Positions 22,952 to 34,003 of a DNA stretch of 64,000 nucleotides are shown here, in pieces. Position numbers and translations under genes: made by a program. This stretch comes from Trametes villosa. Its lineage: Eukaryota > Basidiomycota > Agaricomycetes > Polyporales > Polyporaceae. Location of the stretch: positions 6,906,001-6,970,000 of the forward strand of contig PUDQ02000001.1 in assembly GCA_002964805.2 (NCBI GenBank). Direction: 5' to 3'. Every line of letters starts with the position of its first letter. Position 1 is the first letter of the stretch. The notes beneath the pieces are model-generated. The model did no database searches and was not told where the DNA came from. It saw only the letters and a list, made by a program, of their open reading frames with translations.

Positions 22952-24378
22952 ATGCCTGGAATCAACGCGGACATCCCACGCTGGCAGTACCCGCCTACGT
23001 CGGACAAGGAGTGTATGTCGTCTCTATTGGTTCGTAGGCAGTCAGGCTGATCCGATGTTGTGAAGTCGACTATGCGAAGCTCGAGACGCTCGACCTCTCC
23101 AAAATCACCGGAGATGCGTACGAGAGCGTGCCCGAGGAGGTCGTGAAGACGATCGGCGACGCGTTCGCGCGCGACGGCTTCATCTACGCGACTAACCACG
23201 GCCTCTCCTCCGAGCAGATCCAGCGGTGCGTCCCCCTCCCCATTCACCCCACCCCCTTCTTCGTTCTTATCCGTATCGTTCGTCGCACACAGGCAGTTCA
23301 GCATCGCGCAGCACGCGTTCGACGGGGTGTCGGAGGAGGACAAGGCGCGCTACGCGGCGAAGATCCTCGAGGAGGGCGACTTCACCGGCTACAAGCCGCG
23401 CGGGCACTGGAAGCTCAAGGGCGTGCGCGACCAGATCGAGCACTTCTCGCTCGGCGGCCAGAGCTACGCGCCCGAGCGCCGCACGCAGATCTTCCCGCCC
23501 GCGCTCCTCCCGCTCGCGGACGAGATCGAGGAGTTCACCGAGGTACGTCGATTTGCTTCCCCGCAGCGTAATGCTATGGGAGTTTATGGGGAGTGCGAGG
23601 CTAATGGCGGAAGCAGTACAACCACGACCACATCTTCCGGAAGATCTTGACGGTGCTCTCGCTCGTGCTGAAGCTGCCCCCGTCGGCACTCTGGGACCTC
23701 GCGTCTAACAAGGACGAGCGGTTCGACCTCTTCCGCTATGCGCTCTACCACCCGCCTTCGCCGGAAGAAGACGCGAAGACGGACGGGGTCCGGCTGCAGG
23801 GCCACACGGACTTCAACGCTGTATCTTGTCAGTTTGCGAGTTCTCTACTCTGACAATTGGAACAACCTGCTGATAGTCTTGCAAGTGCTCTACTCGCAGC
23901 CCATCGTAAGCCTGCAAGTCTTGATGCCAGACAACGTCTGGCGCTACGTGCGCCACGTCCCCGACGCGCTCGTCATCAACCTCGGCGACGCCATGCACTG
24001 TACGTCTTCCGTCTCCGCACCCCTCACAGTCTCCCTGACACCAATCCAATCCACGCAGTCATCTCCGGTGGCTACCTCAAACAAACGATCCACCGCGTCG
24101 TCTCGCCCCCCGACCCCGCGCAGGTCCCGCACCGGCGCATCGGCGTGTTCTACTTCGCGCAGTTCAACCGCTCGACGCGCCTCGCGCCGCTCGCGGCGTC
24201 GCCCGTCGCGGCGAGCACGGGCGCGACGTTCTTCGACGGCGGGCGCCGCTCGCCGACGGCGTGGGAGTGGGAGTGCAGCCGCGTGAAGGCCTACGGGCAG
24301 GATGGGCAGAAGAAGGAGATCGAGGGCGGGCACGAGGAGGAGGAGATCGCGGGCGAGAAGGTCGTGCATTATAACTGA
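22952..24378 (+). CDS. 2-oxoglutarate/Fe(II)-dependent oxygenase, isopenicillin-N-synthase-like, 371 aa
   Basis: Starts MPGINADIPRWQYPP at 22952. The first intron is 23013-23065, and further short introns fall near 23225, 23541, 23828-23885 and 24001. The N-terminal DIOX_N region is present (residues 24-125, including FARDGFIYATNHGL). The catalytic jelly roll carries the iron ligands H220 and D222 (LQGHTDFNAVSLLY) and H277 (TIHRVVSPP). R292 in HRRIGVFYF would bind 2-oxoglutarate; the usual R-x-S is R-I-G here. A hydrophilic tail of about 45 residues ends EKVVHYN. Such enzymes hydroxylate, desaturate or cyclise small molecules. No biosynthetic cluster surrounds it, so the substrate is unknown. 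It ends 141 bases from the convergent HET gene. Confidence 0.88.
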
Positions 24379-24519
24379 GCAGTATGTAGTGAGTACTGAA
24401 TTTAAACGTGAGCGGCTGGGGCCATCTGTACGTATGTATCATAGGGATGGGGTCTATTACGGATCGGGGCGTACGAAGTTCTCCACGAGCTGCAGTGCAT
24501 TGATCAACATATGGGACGG

Positions 24520-26490
24520 TCAAACGACTTGCCTGATAACCCAAGGCGCATCCAGCGGCGCAGTGTCCCGCCTCACTAACAGACCAGTTGCACATACCCG
24601 ACTAGGGCCGTCATCAGCGTCCGCCAACACACATGCAAAGATTCTCTCTCCGTCGCGGTCCTTCGCCTTCGGTTCGATGGGAAGCGCGGCGATGACCGCT
24701 CCCGCACCGACCAGCCCTGCGTCCTCGGCCCTCAGCACCATCTCACCCTCCCGGCACGCGACCACGACGGTTTTAGCCGCGGGTTGGCTGAGCCACGCCG
24801 TCTCGGCACCCATCCTACTCCGCTGGTATACCATGTAGAGTATCGGCGAAATGCTTCGGGGTACGTCGCGTCCTTCGTTGGTGCCATTCCGACGAGCGAG
24901 GCCGCAGAGCAGGGCGTATTCAAGTAAGGGTTTCGCGATGGCGGCGTCCCCGACGATGGACGCGATCTCGGCGATTAATCCAACCGTCATCCCGAACAAG
25001 AGATCCCAGATCTGGCCAGGAGACCGCCTGCCCGATGTGTGGAGCATGAGGTGGTCGACCGTTTGCTGCAGCGTGAGGGGCGAGGTGTATGACTGGATGG
25101 GACCAAGGTCTCGAAGGGGAAGGGCCACGCCCGACGATGGTAGTTGGTATCCCGACATGTTAGGCAGGCCTGACACGTTCTTCCACACGCCCACCATGGT
25201 GCTAAGCGACGAGATCATGATGTGCTCCGGCTTTGGAACGAGGCCCATCCCAGGAGGGCAGGTCCAGTGGGGAATGGCAAAACACCAGGGGACCCAGGTG
25301 TAGTCGCCTTCAGAGAGAGCGGCCTGGAAAAGCTCGCGCAGCACATCATCGAGCGGCTTTGCGTATGAAGGCTTGACTCGCTCTGTAAGACCGACAAGGC
25401 CGAGGAGGGAGTAAATAAGGTCGTGCTTCAGGGAAGCGTTGCGCCGCCAGACGGACTCCATCGTATGGCCAAGACCGAGCGTCCCGGTGTGCGCCCTTGA
25501 CAAGGCGCATAGGAACGCATCGGCACAAAGAGGCGACTTGTCGTTTACTCCGTCTGCTCTGAGGATGGAAAGCCTTATTGCAGATGACACGGCGGTGATC
25601 GCGATGCTGCAGCTGCCGTCGCCGAGGAGGAACGTGCGAGGGTTCACCAACGCCTCTTGGAAGGTCCACGCGCGCCCCCACCACGGATGGGCGAACACGA
25701 TAGCTAACAGTTCTTGAGTGTTGGGAAGGTTCACCGCGGGGTCATATTGCGACTCCAAGATTGATTCGTGGTCCAAGACAAACTGCCTGCAAGTCTCGAG
25801 ATCGTGCCACACCTGAGAGTCGAGGCCATCGATGAGGCACCAAACCTCTACTGCCCCTCGATAGATGTCTGCCATTTGCGGAAGCTCCTCTTGCTTCGCC
25901 GCCTCGTCGTCCTGCGGAATGCATATCGCGTCAATCCAGAGCGCATAGAGCGTGCGGCCGGAGAGGGTCTGAGCGATACGGAGCGCTTGCGTTGTCACGC
26001 GACGGCCCCATACGACGACGTACTCCGGGTCCGGGTCCCAGGTGTAAGAGATAGCGATATACGCAGGAGCGGGCATTTCGAGATCCTGACTGACACTGAC
26101 GAGACAGCCGTTATGAATCACCCAAAGGGGGCGAGCATAGTGGCCTGCAGCACCCTCCGAGAGTGGAAGGGAAGGAGTAGGGGTCGAGGATATCGAACCT
26201 GAGGGTGGGGGGAGCGGGGGGAAAGGCGAGCATAGAGCCCTGGGGGCAGAGGGTTCGTTGAGAACCACGCAACTGAAGCGAGCGGAGGGGCCGACGGTGC
26301 TAGCTGGGGGTGAAGAAGGGGGAGGGGAAGGAGTCGAGCGTAGCCCGCACGGGGAAGAGGGGGGTGTGACTGGGCGAAGGGCAGAGGCCTGAGGCTCCGG
26401 AATCTCTACAGCTGGAACTGCTGAAGCAGAGGCGCGCTTGGGGTCTCGGTGGGATTTAACCATGCCGGCCGGGTACGTGGTTCCACCCAT
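24520..26490 (-). CDS. HET-domain protein, cluster copy A, 656 aa
   Basis: A single open exon from 26490 to 24520. The first 115 residues are Pro/Ser-rich and disordered. The HET domain follows: AISYTW (146-151), WIDAICIPQDD (185-195), ELPQMADIYRGAVEVW (202-217), then WWGRAWTFQEALVNPRTFLL further on. The C-terminal 250 residues are shared with the other cluster copies: RNASLKHDLIYSLLGLVGL, VDHLMLH...IWDLLFGMTVGLIAEIAS, VVVACREGEMVLRAEDAGLV and the end APWVIRQVV. HET domains in other fungi trigger cell death after fusion of incompatible individuals. That role is family knowledge and is inferred, not shown, here. An alternative start is the Met at 26463. Confidence 0.88.
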   Translation of the reverse strand: MGGTTYPAGMVKSHRDPKRASASAVPAVEIPEPQASALRPVTPPSSPCGLRSTPSPPPSSPPASTVGPSARFSCVVLNEPSAPRALCSPFPPLPPPSGSISSTPTPSLPLSEGAAGHYARPLWVIHNGCLVSVSQDLEMPAPAYIAISYTWDPDPEYVVVWGRRVTTQALRIAQTLSGRTLYALWIDAICIPQDDEAAKQEELPQMADIYRGAVEVWCLIDGLDSQVWHDLETCRQFVLDHESILESQYDPAVNLPNTQELLAIVFAHPWWGRAWTFQEALVNPRTFLLGDGSCSIAITAVSSAIRLSILRADGVNDKSPLCADAFLCALSRAHTGTLGLGHTMESVWRRNASLKHDLIYSLLGLVGLTERVKPSYAKPLDDVLRELFQAALSEGDYTWVPWCFAIPHWTCPPGMGLVPKPEHIMISSLSTMVGVWKNVSGLPNMSGYQLPSSGVALPLRDLGPIQSYTSPLTLQQTVDHLMLHTSGRRSPGQIWDLLFGMTVGLIAEIASIVGDAAIAKPLLEYALLCGLARRNGTNEGRDVPRSISPILYMVYQRSRMGAETAWLSQPAAKTVVVACREGEMVLRAEDAGLVGAGAVIAALPIEPKAKDRDGERIFACVLADADDGPSRVCATGLLVRRDTAPLDAPWVIRQVV

Positions 26491-26805
26491 AGTTGGATGG
26501 ATGGAATGTGTGTGTGTGTGTGTGGGGGGCGAACTGGGGCTGGGAAGAGTTGCGGGCTACGGAGGCGGGCCAGATAATACTGGTCCCTCCAGCGAGACGC
26601 ACCAGATATATGCCCTTTGCGATTGCGCGCCCCTTGCAATGAAGGCATTAAAGTGTTAAACCGATGCGCTCCTACGAGACCCTGACTCACATCTTTTCTC
26701 CCCGAGGCCCGCAAGGGCGGCAAGTAGACGAAGCGCCAGCATCGGTTGCAGAGCCTCACGACGTCTGTGAACCTTGGACGGACTCGAGGGATACACTCGG
26801 AACGG
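26491..26805. other. Spacer between HET copies A and B
   Basis: No gene seen. It contains a TG dinucleotide run at 26507-26524 just upstream of the copy A start. Confidence 0.5.
26507..26524. repeat. (TG)9 microsatellite
   Basis: Nine uninterrupted TG units, followed by a short G run, about 20 bases upstream of the start of HET copy A. Confidence 0.9.
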
Positions 26806-28846
26806 TCATAGGACCTGTCTGACGTACCACTGCAGCGATCGCACATCCCAAAGCATACCCGGCTGTCTTGCCAGGAGAGCGGTAGCGCACGCACGAACTC
26901 TTTTCTCACCAGCCGTCTCCAGGAAGCAGGCGAACTCCCTCTCCCTGTTGCCCATCATCCTGTGGTTGACAGGGAAGGCAGCAGCGATCGCGCCCGCCCC
27001 GACCAGTGCTGCTTCTTCGGCCCTCAGCACCATCTTACCCGCGAGACATGCGACCACGACGAAGCCCGCAGCAGGGCTATGAAACCACGCGGTCTCGGCC
27101 ATGCTCCCATACTGCACGTGTGCCGCGCGGCGCGCAGGTTGTGGTGTGCTTGACGACAAGGCGACGTACAACGTGGGGAGCCTTCTGCCGGATGAAGATG
27201 CGGCACAGAGCAAAGTCGAGCAAGATGTCCGCGATGGCGGGGTCCTCGAGCTCGAGCGCGAGCTCCGCGATCAGCCCGACCGATAAGCCGAAGAGCAAGT
27301 CCCAGATCTCGCTAGAGGGACATCCGAGGGCGCGCAGGTGGTCGACCGTTTCCTGTAGCGTGAGGGGCTCGGTCGACGATTGGATGGGACCAAGATCTCG
27401 GATGGGAAGGGTTATGCCCGAAGACGGTAGCCCGTGTTCCGCCATGTTGGGTAAGTCAGCGGCGCCCGAGACATCCGATGGGGTACCACACCTCCATGGC
27501 GCCTCGATGTATATCCGCCATGTTAGGCAACTCCGCTTGCTTCGCTACTTCGTCGTCCTGCGGGATGCATATCGCGTCGATCCAGAGTGCATAGGGCATG
27601 CGGCAGGCAAACCTTTGGACGATACTAAGCGCCTGGGCTGTTAAACGACGGCCGAAGGCGACAACGAATTCCGGCTTTGGGTTCCACGTATAGGAGATGG
27701 CGATATATGGAGGAGCGGGTGTGTCGGGCCTCTCACTAACTTGGTAGAGACGGCCTGCGTAAAGGAGACAGCGGGGTCGAGCATAGTGTCCGGCAGCCAT
27801 TTCGCGTGTCGGAAGGGAAAGACGAGTCGAAACATGGGCTACCGACAGTTGAGGCGGCAGGGACGGCAAGGGTGGATTGGCGCTAAGCAGCTTTGTGCCT
27901 GCCTGTGCCATCGGAATTCCCCGTAGGAACGTTGTGCGGATGGAATGCTGCTGTGGATATCGACGGAAGTAACGGCGTGGGTAGGAGCGGTAGACGCGGG
28001 GGCGCGGGTGGTAGACGTGGGGGGCGCGGGTGGTAGACGTGGGGGGCGCGGGTGGTAGACGCGGGGGCAGGGCCGGGGCCGGAGCTCGTAGACGTGGGGG
28101 CGCAGGTAGTAGACGTGGGGGAGCAGGCGATAGACGTGGGGGCGTGGGTGGTAGACGTGGGGGCAGTGGTGGTAGACAGGGAAGCGCTGGCGGCGAACAT
28201 GGAGGCGCGGGTGGTAGACGCGGAGCTCTTGCCTGTGACCACGGAGGCGACTGACTCGCAGTTGCCCTTGTCGTCATCGGGGGAACTCTCCAGTTGGGCG
28301 GGGCCCTTGACGCTGCATGAGCACCTGCACGCCGCGAAGTTGGCAAAATACACACCGATGATCCGGTACGACCTGTCCTCGGGATCTCAGAGGGTTAGAG
28401 CTCGCGGAAGTTGCATACTGCGCGGCCTGTAATAAATGTAGTGTAGCGGGTGGTAGCTTTCGGGCTAAAGGCGCAGCGTGGGGTGCAGACGGTGCATGCG
28501 GCGCCCCTGGGGGTGGGTGTGGTGCTGGCAGCAGGGAGTTTCGTATATCGGGCAACGCACTCGAGGCAGCGTACCCCGGGGTCTGGTATGGTGCCCATGT
28601 CCGGGAGGGTGGGGTCCTGGAGAATGTCATTGTCAGGGTGAAAACTCGTGTCAGAGATGTGTCCTACGGGTAAGTCGTAGCTCCTACACTCCGTCCATCA
28701 CTGTGGGGGTGGCCGTCTGATTCCGACGCATAGAGGTAGGGAAGGGGCTGCTTGCGGTTTCCCGCCCCCAGCGGCGCCTGGTGGGACTGGTGGGTGGGCG
28801 GGCGCTGGGACTGAGCGTACTGGGGATGGTAGACGTAGTCGGCCAT
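26806..28846 (-). pseudogene. Decayed HET-domain gene, cluster copy B
   Basis: Recognisable pieces lie in gene order. There is a MADYVYHPQYAQ first exon (start 28846) and a TPPSRTWAPYQTPGYA second exon. A Pro-rich segment built on a minisatellite follows. The HET N-terminal part is intact: HYARPRCLLYAG, YIAISYTWNPKPE, LWIDAICIPQDDEVAKQ, MADIHRGAMEVWYPIGCL. Immediately after this, near 27460, the sequence jumps to LPNMAEHGLPSSGITLP. In the intact copies that segment lies about 200-250 residues further on. The rest of the HET domain and the YSLLG region are therefore deleted. A further frame change near 27100-27140 separates the two C-terminal blocks (EIWDLLFGLSVGLIAEL and FVVVACLAGKMVLRAE). 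The end QWYVRQVL is at 26806. A full product is not possible. Confidence 0.8.
27989..28224. repeat. Imperfect minisatellite, ~21-22 bp unit
   Basis: About ten degenerate units of the type GGTGGTAGACGTGGGGGCGC run through this stretch, interrupted near 28060-28090. Read on the minus strand they give Pro-rich repeats (RLPPAPP-like) in the N-terminal region of HET pseudogene B. Confidence 0.85.
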
Positions 28847-29822
28847 AGGGACAAGGTAACCACTGCCCCGTTGGGCGGCATGCGCGAGGTAGAGTATGTG
28901 CACCTGCTGTGGCACGCTGTCTCCCGGCTGCGAGAACACGAGTTTCACGTACTTTTCAACTGAGGCCTGGCGCCACTACTTGCACATGAAGCGTGGTGAT
29001 CTCCGTACGGACAGGGGCACTAGGTTTGGCGAGGCGCTTTGAGATAGATAAGCTACCGCATAACGTTGGGCCGCGAATGTACAGACGCTGTATATGGGAC
29101 GGTGGAAGACACAACGTATATCGTCTCTTGGTATGGCGCCCGTGTTAGAAAGGGTGATGTTCTGAATGATCGCGTCAAACTAAGAGCTGCTGAAAGTGAA
29201 AAGAATGTGGCTTACGGGTTTTGTATAGCTGGCGTACACCTCTCGTCACCGTACTGGCCACAACAGTCGATCTCGTAGGCATTGGACGAGAGCTGCTTGT
29301 CGTTGTCCGCACCCAAAGAGCACCTGTTGGTAAGGGAGGGAGGGCGGATGTGGACGAGTACTGGGCATACTGCCACCGGTCAGGGTGGTCAGCCACAATG
29401 AGATAGCGGCCTACCCGTCGGGCGACAGGCGCATGAGAAATGTGCCCCTACGAAACATTCTCTTTCTATAGCGGGTGATGCACTCGAGCCGCTTCTGGGC
29501 AGTGGGTCACCTATATGCGGTCAGGGTGCTAGCGAAATCGGACGGAAACTCTCGGCGTAGGCGCGAATGCATGGACGACACACAGGCACGTTGGCCAAGA
29601 CGAAACCTTGTGCGAGAGAACCTCACCTCACGAATGGGCTGCTCGTCAGCGTGTTCAGCATGATCGGATGATAGCAGAGGAAACATGTCCAGGGAGCGTG
29701 GCCCCCAAGCCCAGGTCAGAAAGAGTAAAGTGGATATCTAGTACTGAGAGTAGGCGTCAGGGACCCTCGTCGAGGAGGCACGATGTGGAACGCGGGGTAC
29801 GCACCAATACAACATGCGATCC
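28847..29822. other. Region between HET pseudogene B and coatomer zeta
   Basis: No intact gene. A minus-strand frame at 29175-29396 begins GTGGCTGACCACCC and reads ADHPDRWQYAQYSS. This loosely resembles the MADYVYHPQYAQ first exon of copy B and could be a remnant of another HET 5' exon. The resemblance is weak. Confidence 0.4.
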
Positions 29823-30493
29823 TCAGAGCTGCCCTATCCGCTGCTGCATCTTCTCCTTTACAGTCTGGTATGCGCTCAAGAGCGTCTGCTCGTTGATCAC
29901 GATGTCCGAGGTGTCCGCCTTTGGCCTGCTCACGCGCGACGCGATCGTCGTCGAGTCCGTCTCCACGATCACACTGAAAGTCCGGTCAATATCCCATACC
30001 GCTGATCTACGAGGTTACGCGACGCACCCGTCGTCAATAGTCTCGTCCAGGCACAAGAGTACGAGATCCAGGTTCTCCAGAACGCCGCGCTTTTCGACCT
30101 GGTTCCGGAGGAGCATGTGGACGGCGTCGGAGAACGCGACGAGCGCGGCGTTCAGCATGAGCTCATTCTCGGAGGGGTCGCCGATGATGTAGAAGATGAG
30201 GTCGAGCGAGTGCTTGTACACCGCGAGATGCGAATCGTAGAGAATGATGTCGCCTATACGAAGGTACGCGTCGGATGGAGGTCATGTCCGGGCGTATATG
30301 CAGACCACATACCTCCGGCTTTCTTGGTTTTCTGGAAGAGTCCCTTCTCAAACGCCCGCTGCTCCTTCAGTGTCGTCAACTTCTTCGACTCTCCGTTTGG
30401 ATGGCCCTTCGGGTGGTAGTACTTCGCCAGTACTCTATGACCGTCCGTGTCGATGATCAGGAAAGCAGTGACAGTGTAGAGAGACAAGTTCAT
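29823..30493 (-). CDS. RET3: Coatomer subunit zeta, 185 aa
   Basis: Three exons on the minus strand: 30493-30313, 30253-30028 and 29973-29823, with introns of 59 and 54 nt and exact phase matches. The protein starts MNLSLYTVTAFLIIDTDG and contains VLAKYYHP, EQRAFEKGLFQKT, ILYDSHLAVYKHSLDLIFYI, ENELMLNAAL, LLRNQVEKRGVLENLDLVLL and CLDETIDDGVIVETDS, then ASRVSRP. This is the longin-like fold of the small zeta subunit of the COPI coat, which retrieves proteins from Golgi to ER. Length is normal for the family. It is a housekeeping gene inserted between oppositely oriented HET copies B and C. Confidence 0.95.
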
Positions 30494-31543
30494 GACGATT
30501 GGTGTCCAGTTGTCGCAGAAAGCTCAACAGTGTTCTTCGGTCTCGCTTTTAAGCTATATTATTTTGACCAGACGGCTGAGTTGGACGACGAGGACGAGGT
30601 GAGAGGGAGCGTGGTAGGAGGGAGAGTAGAAGCCGGAGGAAGAGCGCGGGGCGGGCGCTCATACGTGTCGCGACTGCGAAGTAGCGATCAAAAAGCTGCT
30701 TGCTCCGAACCACCATGTTTCTCTGTCTAGACTCTCTACGAAGTCAGCAGCCTCAGCAGCCCCCACGCGATACCCTTATAGCAAGTTGGACCAGAGAGCC
30801 ATCGCTGCATAGACCCTACGCTGGCCTATCACTCTACTGCCCGCATCTCTGATGCTGAGAGGCTGTTGAACGTCCGAAACTACACTTGTATGCGGGATGA
30901 TCTGGGATGAGCGGACATTCATGTGGGCTACGTCTGTCGAGTCGAAAGCCGGCTTCATAGGTGAGCTAAATGATCCACCCCTCAAGGCCTCAACTCCGAA
31001 CATCCCAGAAACCGAACACACCGTATAGCTCATTTGAGTACCCTTTTCACGCTTTCTGAAAGTGCTGGACACATTGACACGGAGCAAACCACCCGTTCAC
31101 TATGGCGAAATCTTTGTAGAAACTCTCACATCAACCTACGTCTCTTCGAGAAGAAGGGCGATCAAATGCCGATCGAAATAACTTCTCCCTCCTCATCTGG
31201 TCATCTCAACGCATCGAGGACGGGCAGCTCATATCCGCAGGGCCTTCTTGCGCGCAAGGTTTCATCTCGGTCAACGTGCCCACACGGCGCAACCCACGTC
31301 GCGTTCATACTGGACCGAGTTTGTGAGGGCACTCGCCGTGCACGACCGACCACGGAACCACTCCGGGAGCGTCTTGCGGTACTCCCACCTCAACGGGAGG
31401 TTGTAGCACTCGTACGGCTATCGTCGGTCTCGAATAGTACGCGCACGTGTGCTCGATGCACGACTCCATGGCAAATGGGCTGGTCGCAAAGGCGTATATA
31501 TCTGGTGCCTCCTGTCGGACAAGCAAGTACGCATCCCACCGTC
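30494..31543. other. Region between coatomer zeta and HET copy C
   Basis: About 1 kb of divergent intergenic DNA. A minus-strand frame at 30776-31087 and plus-strand frames at 31034-31543 show no recognisable motif. Promoters of both neighbours must lie here. Confidence 0.45.
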
Positions 31544-34003
31544 ATGGCCAACTACACCAACCAGCCCCAGTACGCCCGGTATCCGCCCTCATACGATCGT
31601 CGGTTCCAGCAAGTGCCGCAGAGAGCGGAGGGATACCAGCAGCATCCGCGCTATGTCTACGCGGACTCTGGCGGCCGGTACGATGGCGTGAGGGATGTCT
31701 CTGCTGTGACACGCTCGTAAGCCACATATTCATCCCTCCTCAGCTTTGGATCTCATCGCGAACAGAACGCCGCCCTCTCGGACGGACGCGTTGTATCGGG
31801 GACCTGGTGCAGATGTACAGTCGCCGTCCCCCTATGCGCCATCCAGGACATCCTATGTACCTTCGAATCCCGAGCGTGCGACGCCATCGACCTACCACCC
31901 CCCGCCGTTTACCTACGGTCGTTCGTCGCCCACCCAATACAGCCCCCCGCCAACTACGTTTTACCCAACGCGTTACCCACCGCCGACCACATGGAATGCT
32001 GCTACCACAACTTATACGGCACCGGCGTCCCAAAGGAACTCCGTTTCATATGACAGGCATGTACATTTGCGACCGTACGATGTGCGCGAGCTTATACAGC
32101 GCCAAGGAGCCTATTCGACCGGGGAGTCCTGTCGCCTATTACGAGCGCGGGTACAATGCCTCCGCAGCTTGAGGCCGGCTCACCAAGTTCACCGCCTCCA
32201 CCTCCGTATCGAACGGCGTCCGCCGCTTCATATGGCGCGCAACCCAAGTGCATCCAGGACTCAGGACCCGTCTCAGGTGTGTTAGCCACGAGGCCACACC
32301 CTACTTTCTGCTGACTTCGCACCCTTCCGCCGGCAGAGAGTGGTGGGCACTACGCACGCCCTCACTGCGTCATCTACGGCGGCCGTCTTATTAGCGTCAA
32401 CGAGGACCTCGGCGTCCCCGCTCCTCCGTACATCGCCATCTCCTACACCTGGGACCCGAACCCGGAGTACGTCGTCGCTTGGGGCCGGCGAGTAACCAGC
32501 CAAGCGCTCCGTATCGTCGACAGCCTCGCCCACCGTACGCCCCACGCGCTTTGGATAGACGCGATATGCATCCCGCAGGACGACGAGGCGGCGAAGCAGC
32601 GCGAGTTGCCCAAGATGGCGGACATCTACCGAGGCGCTGCGGCGGTGTGGTGTCTCATCGGATGCCTCGACGCCCAGGCGTGCGGCGACCTCGAACACTG
32701 CGTAGACTTCATCAAACGAGGCTCTCTCAAAGCGTTCCAGGCCAAGGTTATGGGGGCGCATATACTCACAATGTGCATGCTAGGCCGGATGGGGGGCGAA
32801 AAGCCGATGCAGAAAGTGTTTGCGCACCGGTGGTGGGAGCGTGCGTGGACGTTCCAAGAGGCGACGCTGAACCCGCGCACGCTCCTTCTCGGTGCCGGCG
32901 GCGACGGCGTCCCGATCTCCAGTGCGCTGCAGGTGGCACTGATCGCCCGCTCCGTTCAGTCCGGCGCCGTCGGCGACAATCGGGAGGTGCTGGGCCGGAG
33001 AGGGGCGTTCTGGGACAGCGCGCTCGCCATGGCATCTGCGGAACACCGGACGCTTTCTCTCGGGGAGGCGATGGCGTGCGTCTGGCGACGCGATGCCTCT
33101 TTGGAGCACGACCTCGTCTATTCCCTCCTCGGCGTCGTCGGCCTGTCAGCACACCTTCAACCCTCATATGAGAAGCCGTTCGATGATGTGCTCCGCGAGC
33201 TATTCCAGGCCGCAATGTCCATCGGCGACTACAGCTGGGTTCCCTGGTGCTCCATCATTCCCCGCCAAACCTGTCAATCAGGCATGGGCGTCGTTCCGAA
33301 GCCGGTGCACGTCAAGGACAGGCAGATCGCCTCTACAACGGAGTGGCAGCGAGTCCGGGCCTTGCCTAGCGTGGCGGGATATGCGCTACCGTCTACGGGC
33401 GTCGCTCTTCCACTCCGAGACATCGGCACACACTTGTCGCGTACGGGCCCCCTTTCACTGCAACAGACCGTCGACCACCTCCGCGAACTCGGGCGGACGC
33501 CTGGCGAGATCTGGGACCTGCTGTTCGGGCTCTCGGTCGGGCTGATGGCAGAGCTCGCGCACACGCTCGAGGACACGGCCATCGCGGGCCCCATGCTCGA
33601 CTACGCCCTCCTCTGTATCACCGCGCGGCAGAACGCGACGAATGGGGCATACCGTGTGACCACGAGCACGCCGAAGACGGCGCGCGATGCTGCGTACATG
33701 CAGTACGGGAACATCGCGGCAGCGGCGTGGTTCCGGCGCCCCGTTGCGGGCCTTGTCGTAGTCGCATGCCACGCGGGTGAGATGGTGCTAAGGGCGGAGG
33801 ATGCGCCGATGCTGGACGGGAGGGACCTTGCCGTCGCAGCGCTCCCTGTGGAGCCGAGGGCGAAGGGTGACGGGGAGAAACTACTTGCCTGCGTATTGGC
33901 GGAGGGCAGTGAAGGCCCTGCTCGGGTATGTGCCGTTGCTCTTCTGGTAAGGCGGCCGGATGTGCCGCTGAATGCATCTTGGTACATACAACAGGTTGTA
34001 TGA
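31544..34003 (+). CDS. HET-domain protein, cluster copy C (5' exon structure uncertain)
   Basis: The main exon 32337-34003 is open throughout. It encodes HYARPHCVIYGG, AISYTWDPNPEYVVAWGRR, LWIDAICIPQDDEAAKQ, KMADIYRGAAAVW, WWERAWTFQEATLNPRTLLL, HDLVYSLLGVVGL, VDHLRELGRTPGEIWDLLF and the end SWYIQQVV. It is joined in phase to 32156-32276 across a 60-nt intron. Further upstream, 31544-31716 (MANYTNQPQYARYPP) splices in phase to 31766 onward (STPPSRTDALYRGPGADV). Both of these exons have counterparts in pseudogene B. The link from that exon (frame 0, around 32128) to the 32156 exon (frame 2) needs an unusually short or non-consensus intron, or is broken. A shorter protein of 595 residues starting MPPQLEAGSPSS at 32156 is the alternative. 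Role inferred as for copy A. Confidence 0.75.

Noticed and set aside
29175..29396. Remnant of a further HET first exon (ADHPDRWQYAQYSS).
   Set aside because: Similarity to the MADYVYHPQYAQ exon is limited to a few residues, there is no ATG and no downstream HET sequence, so it is mentioned only as a weak possibility.
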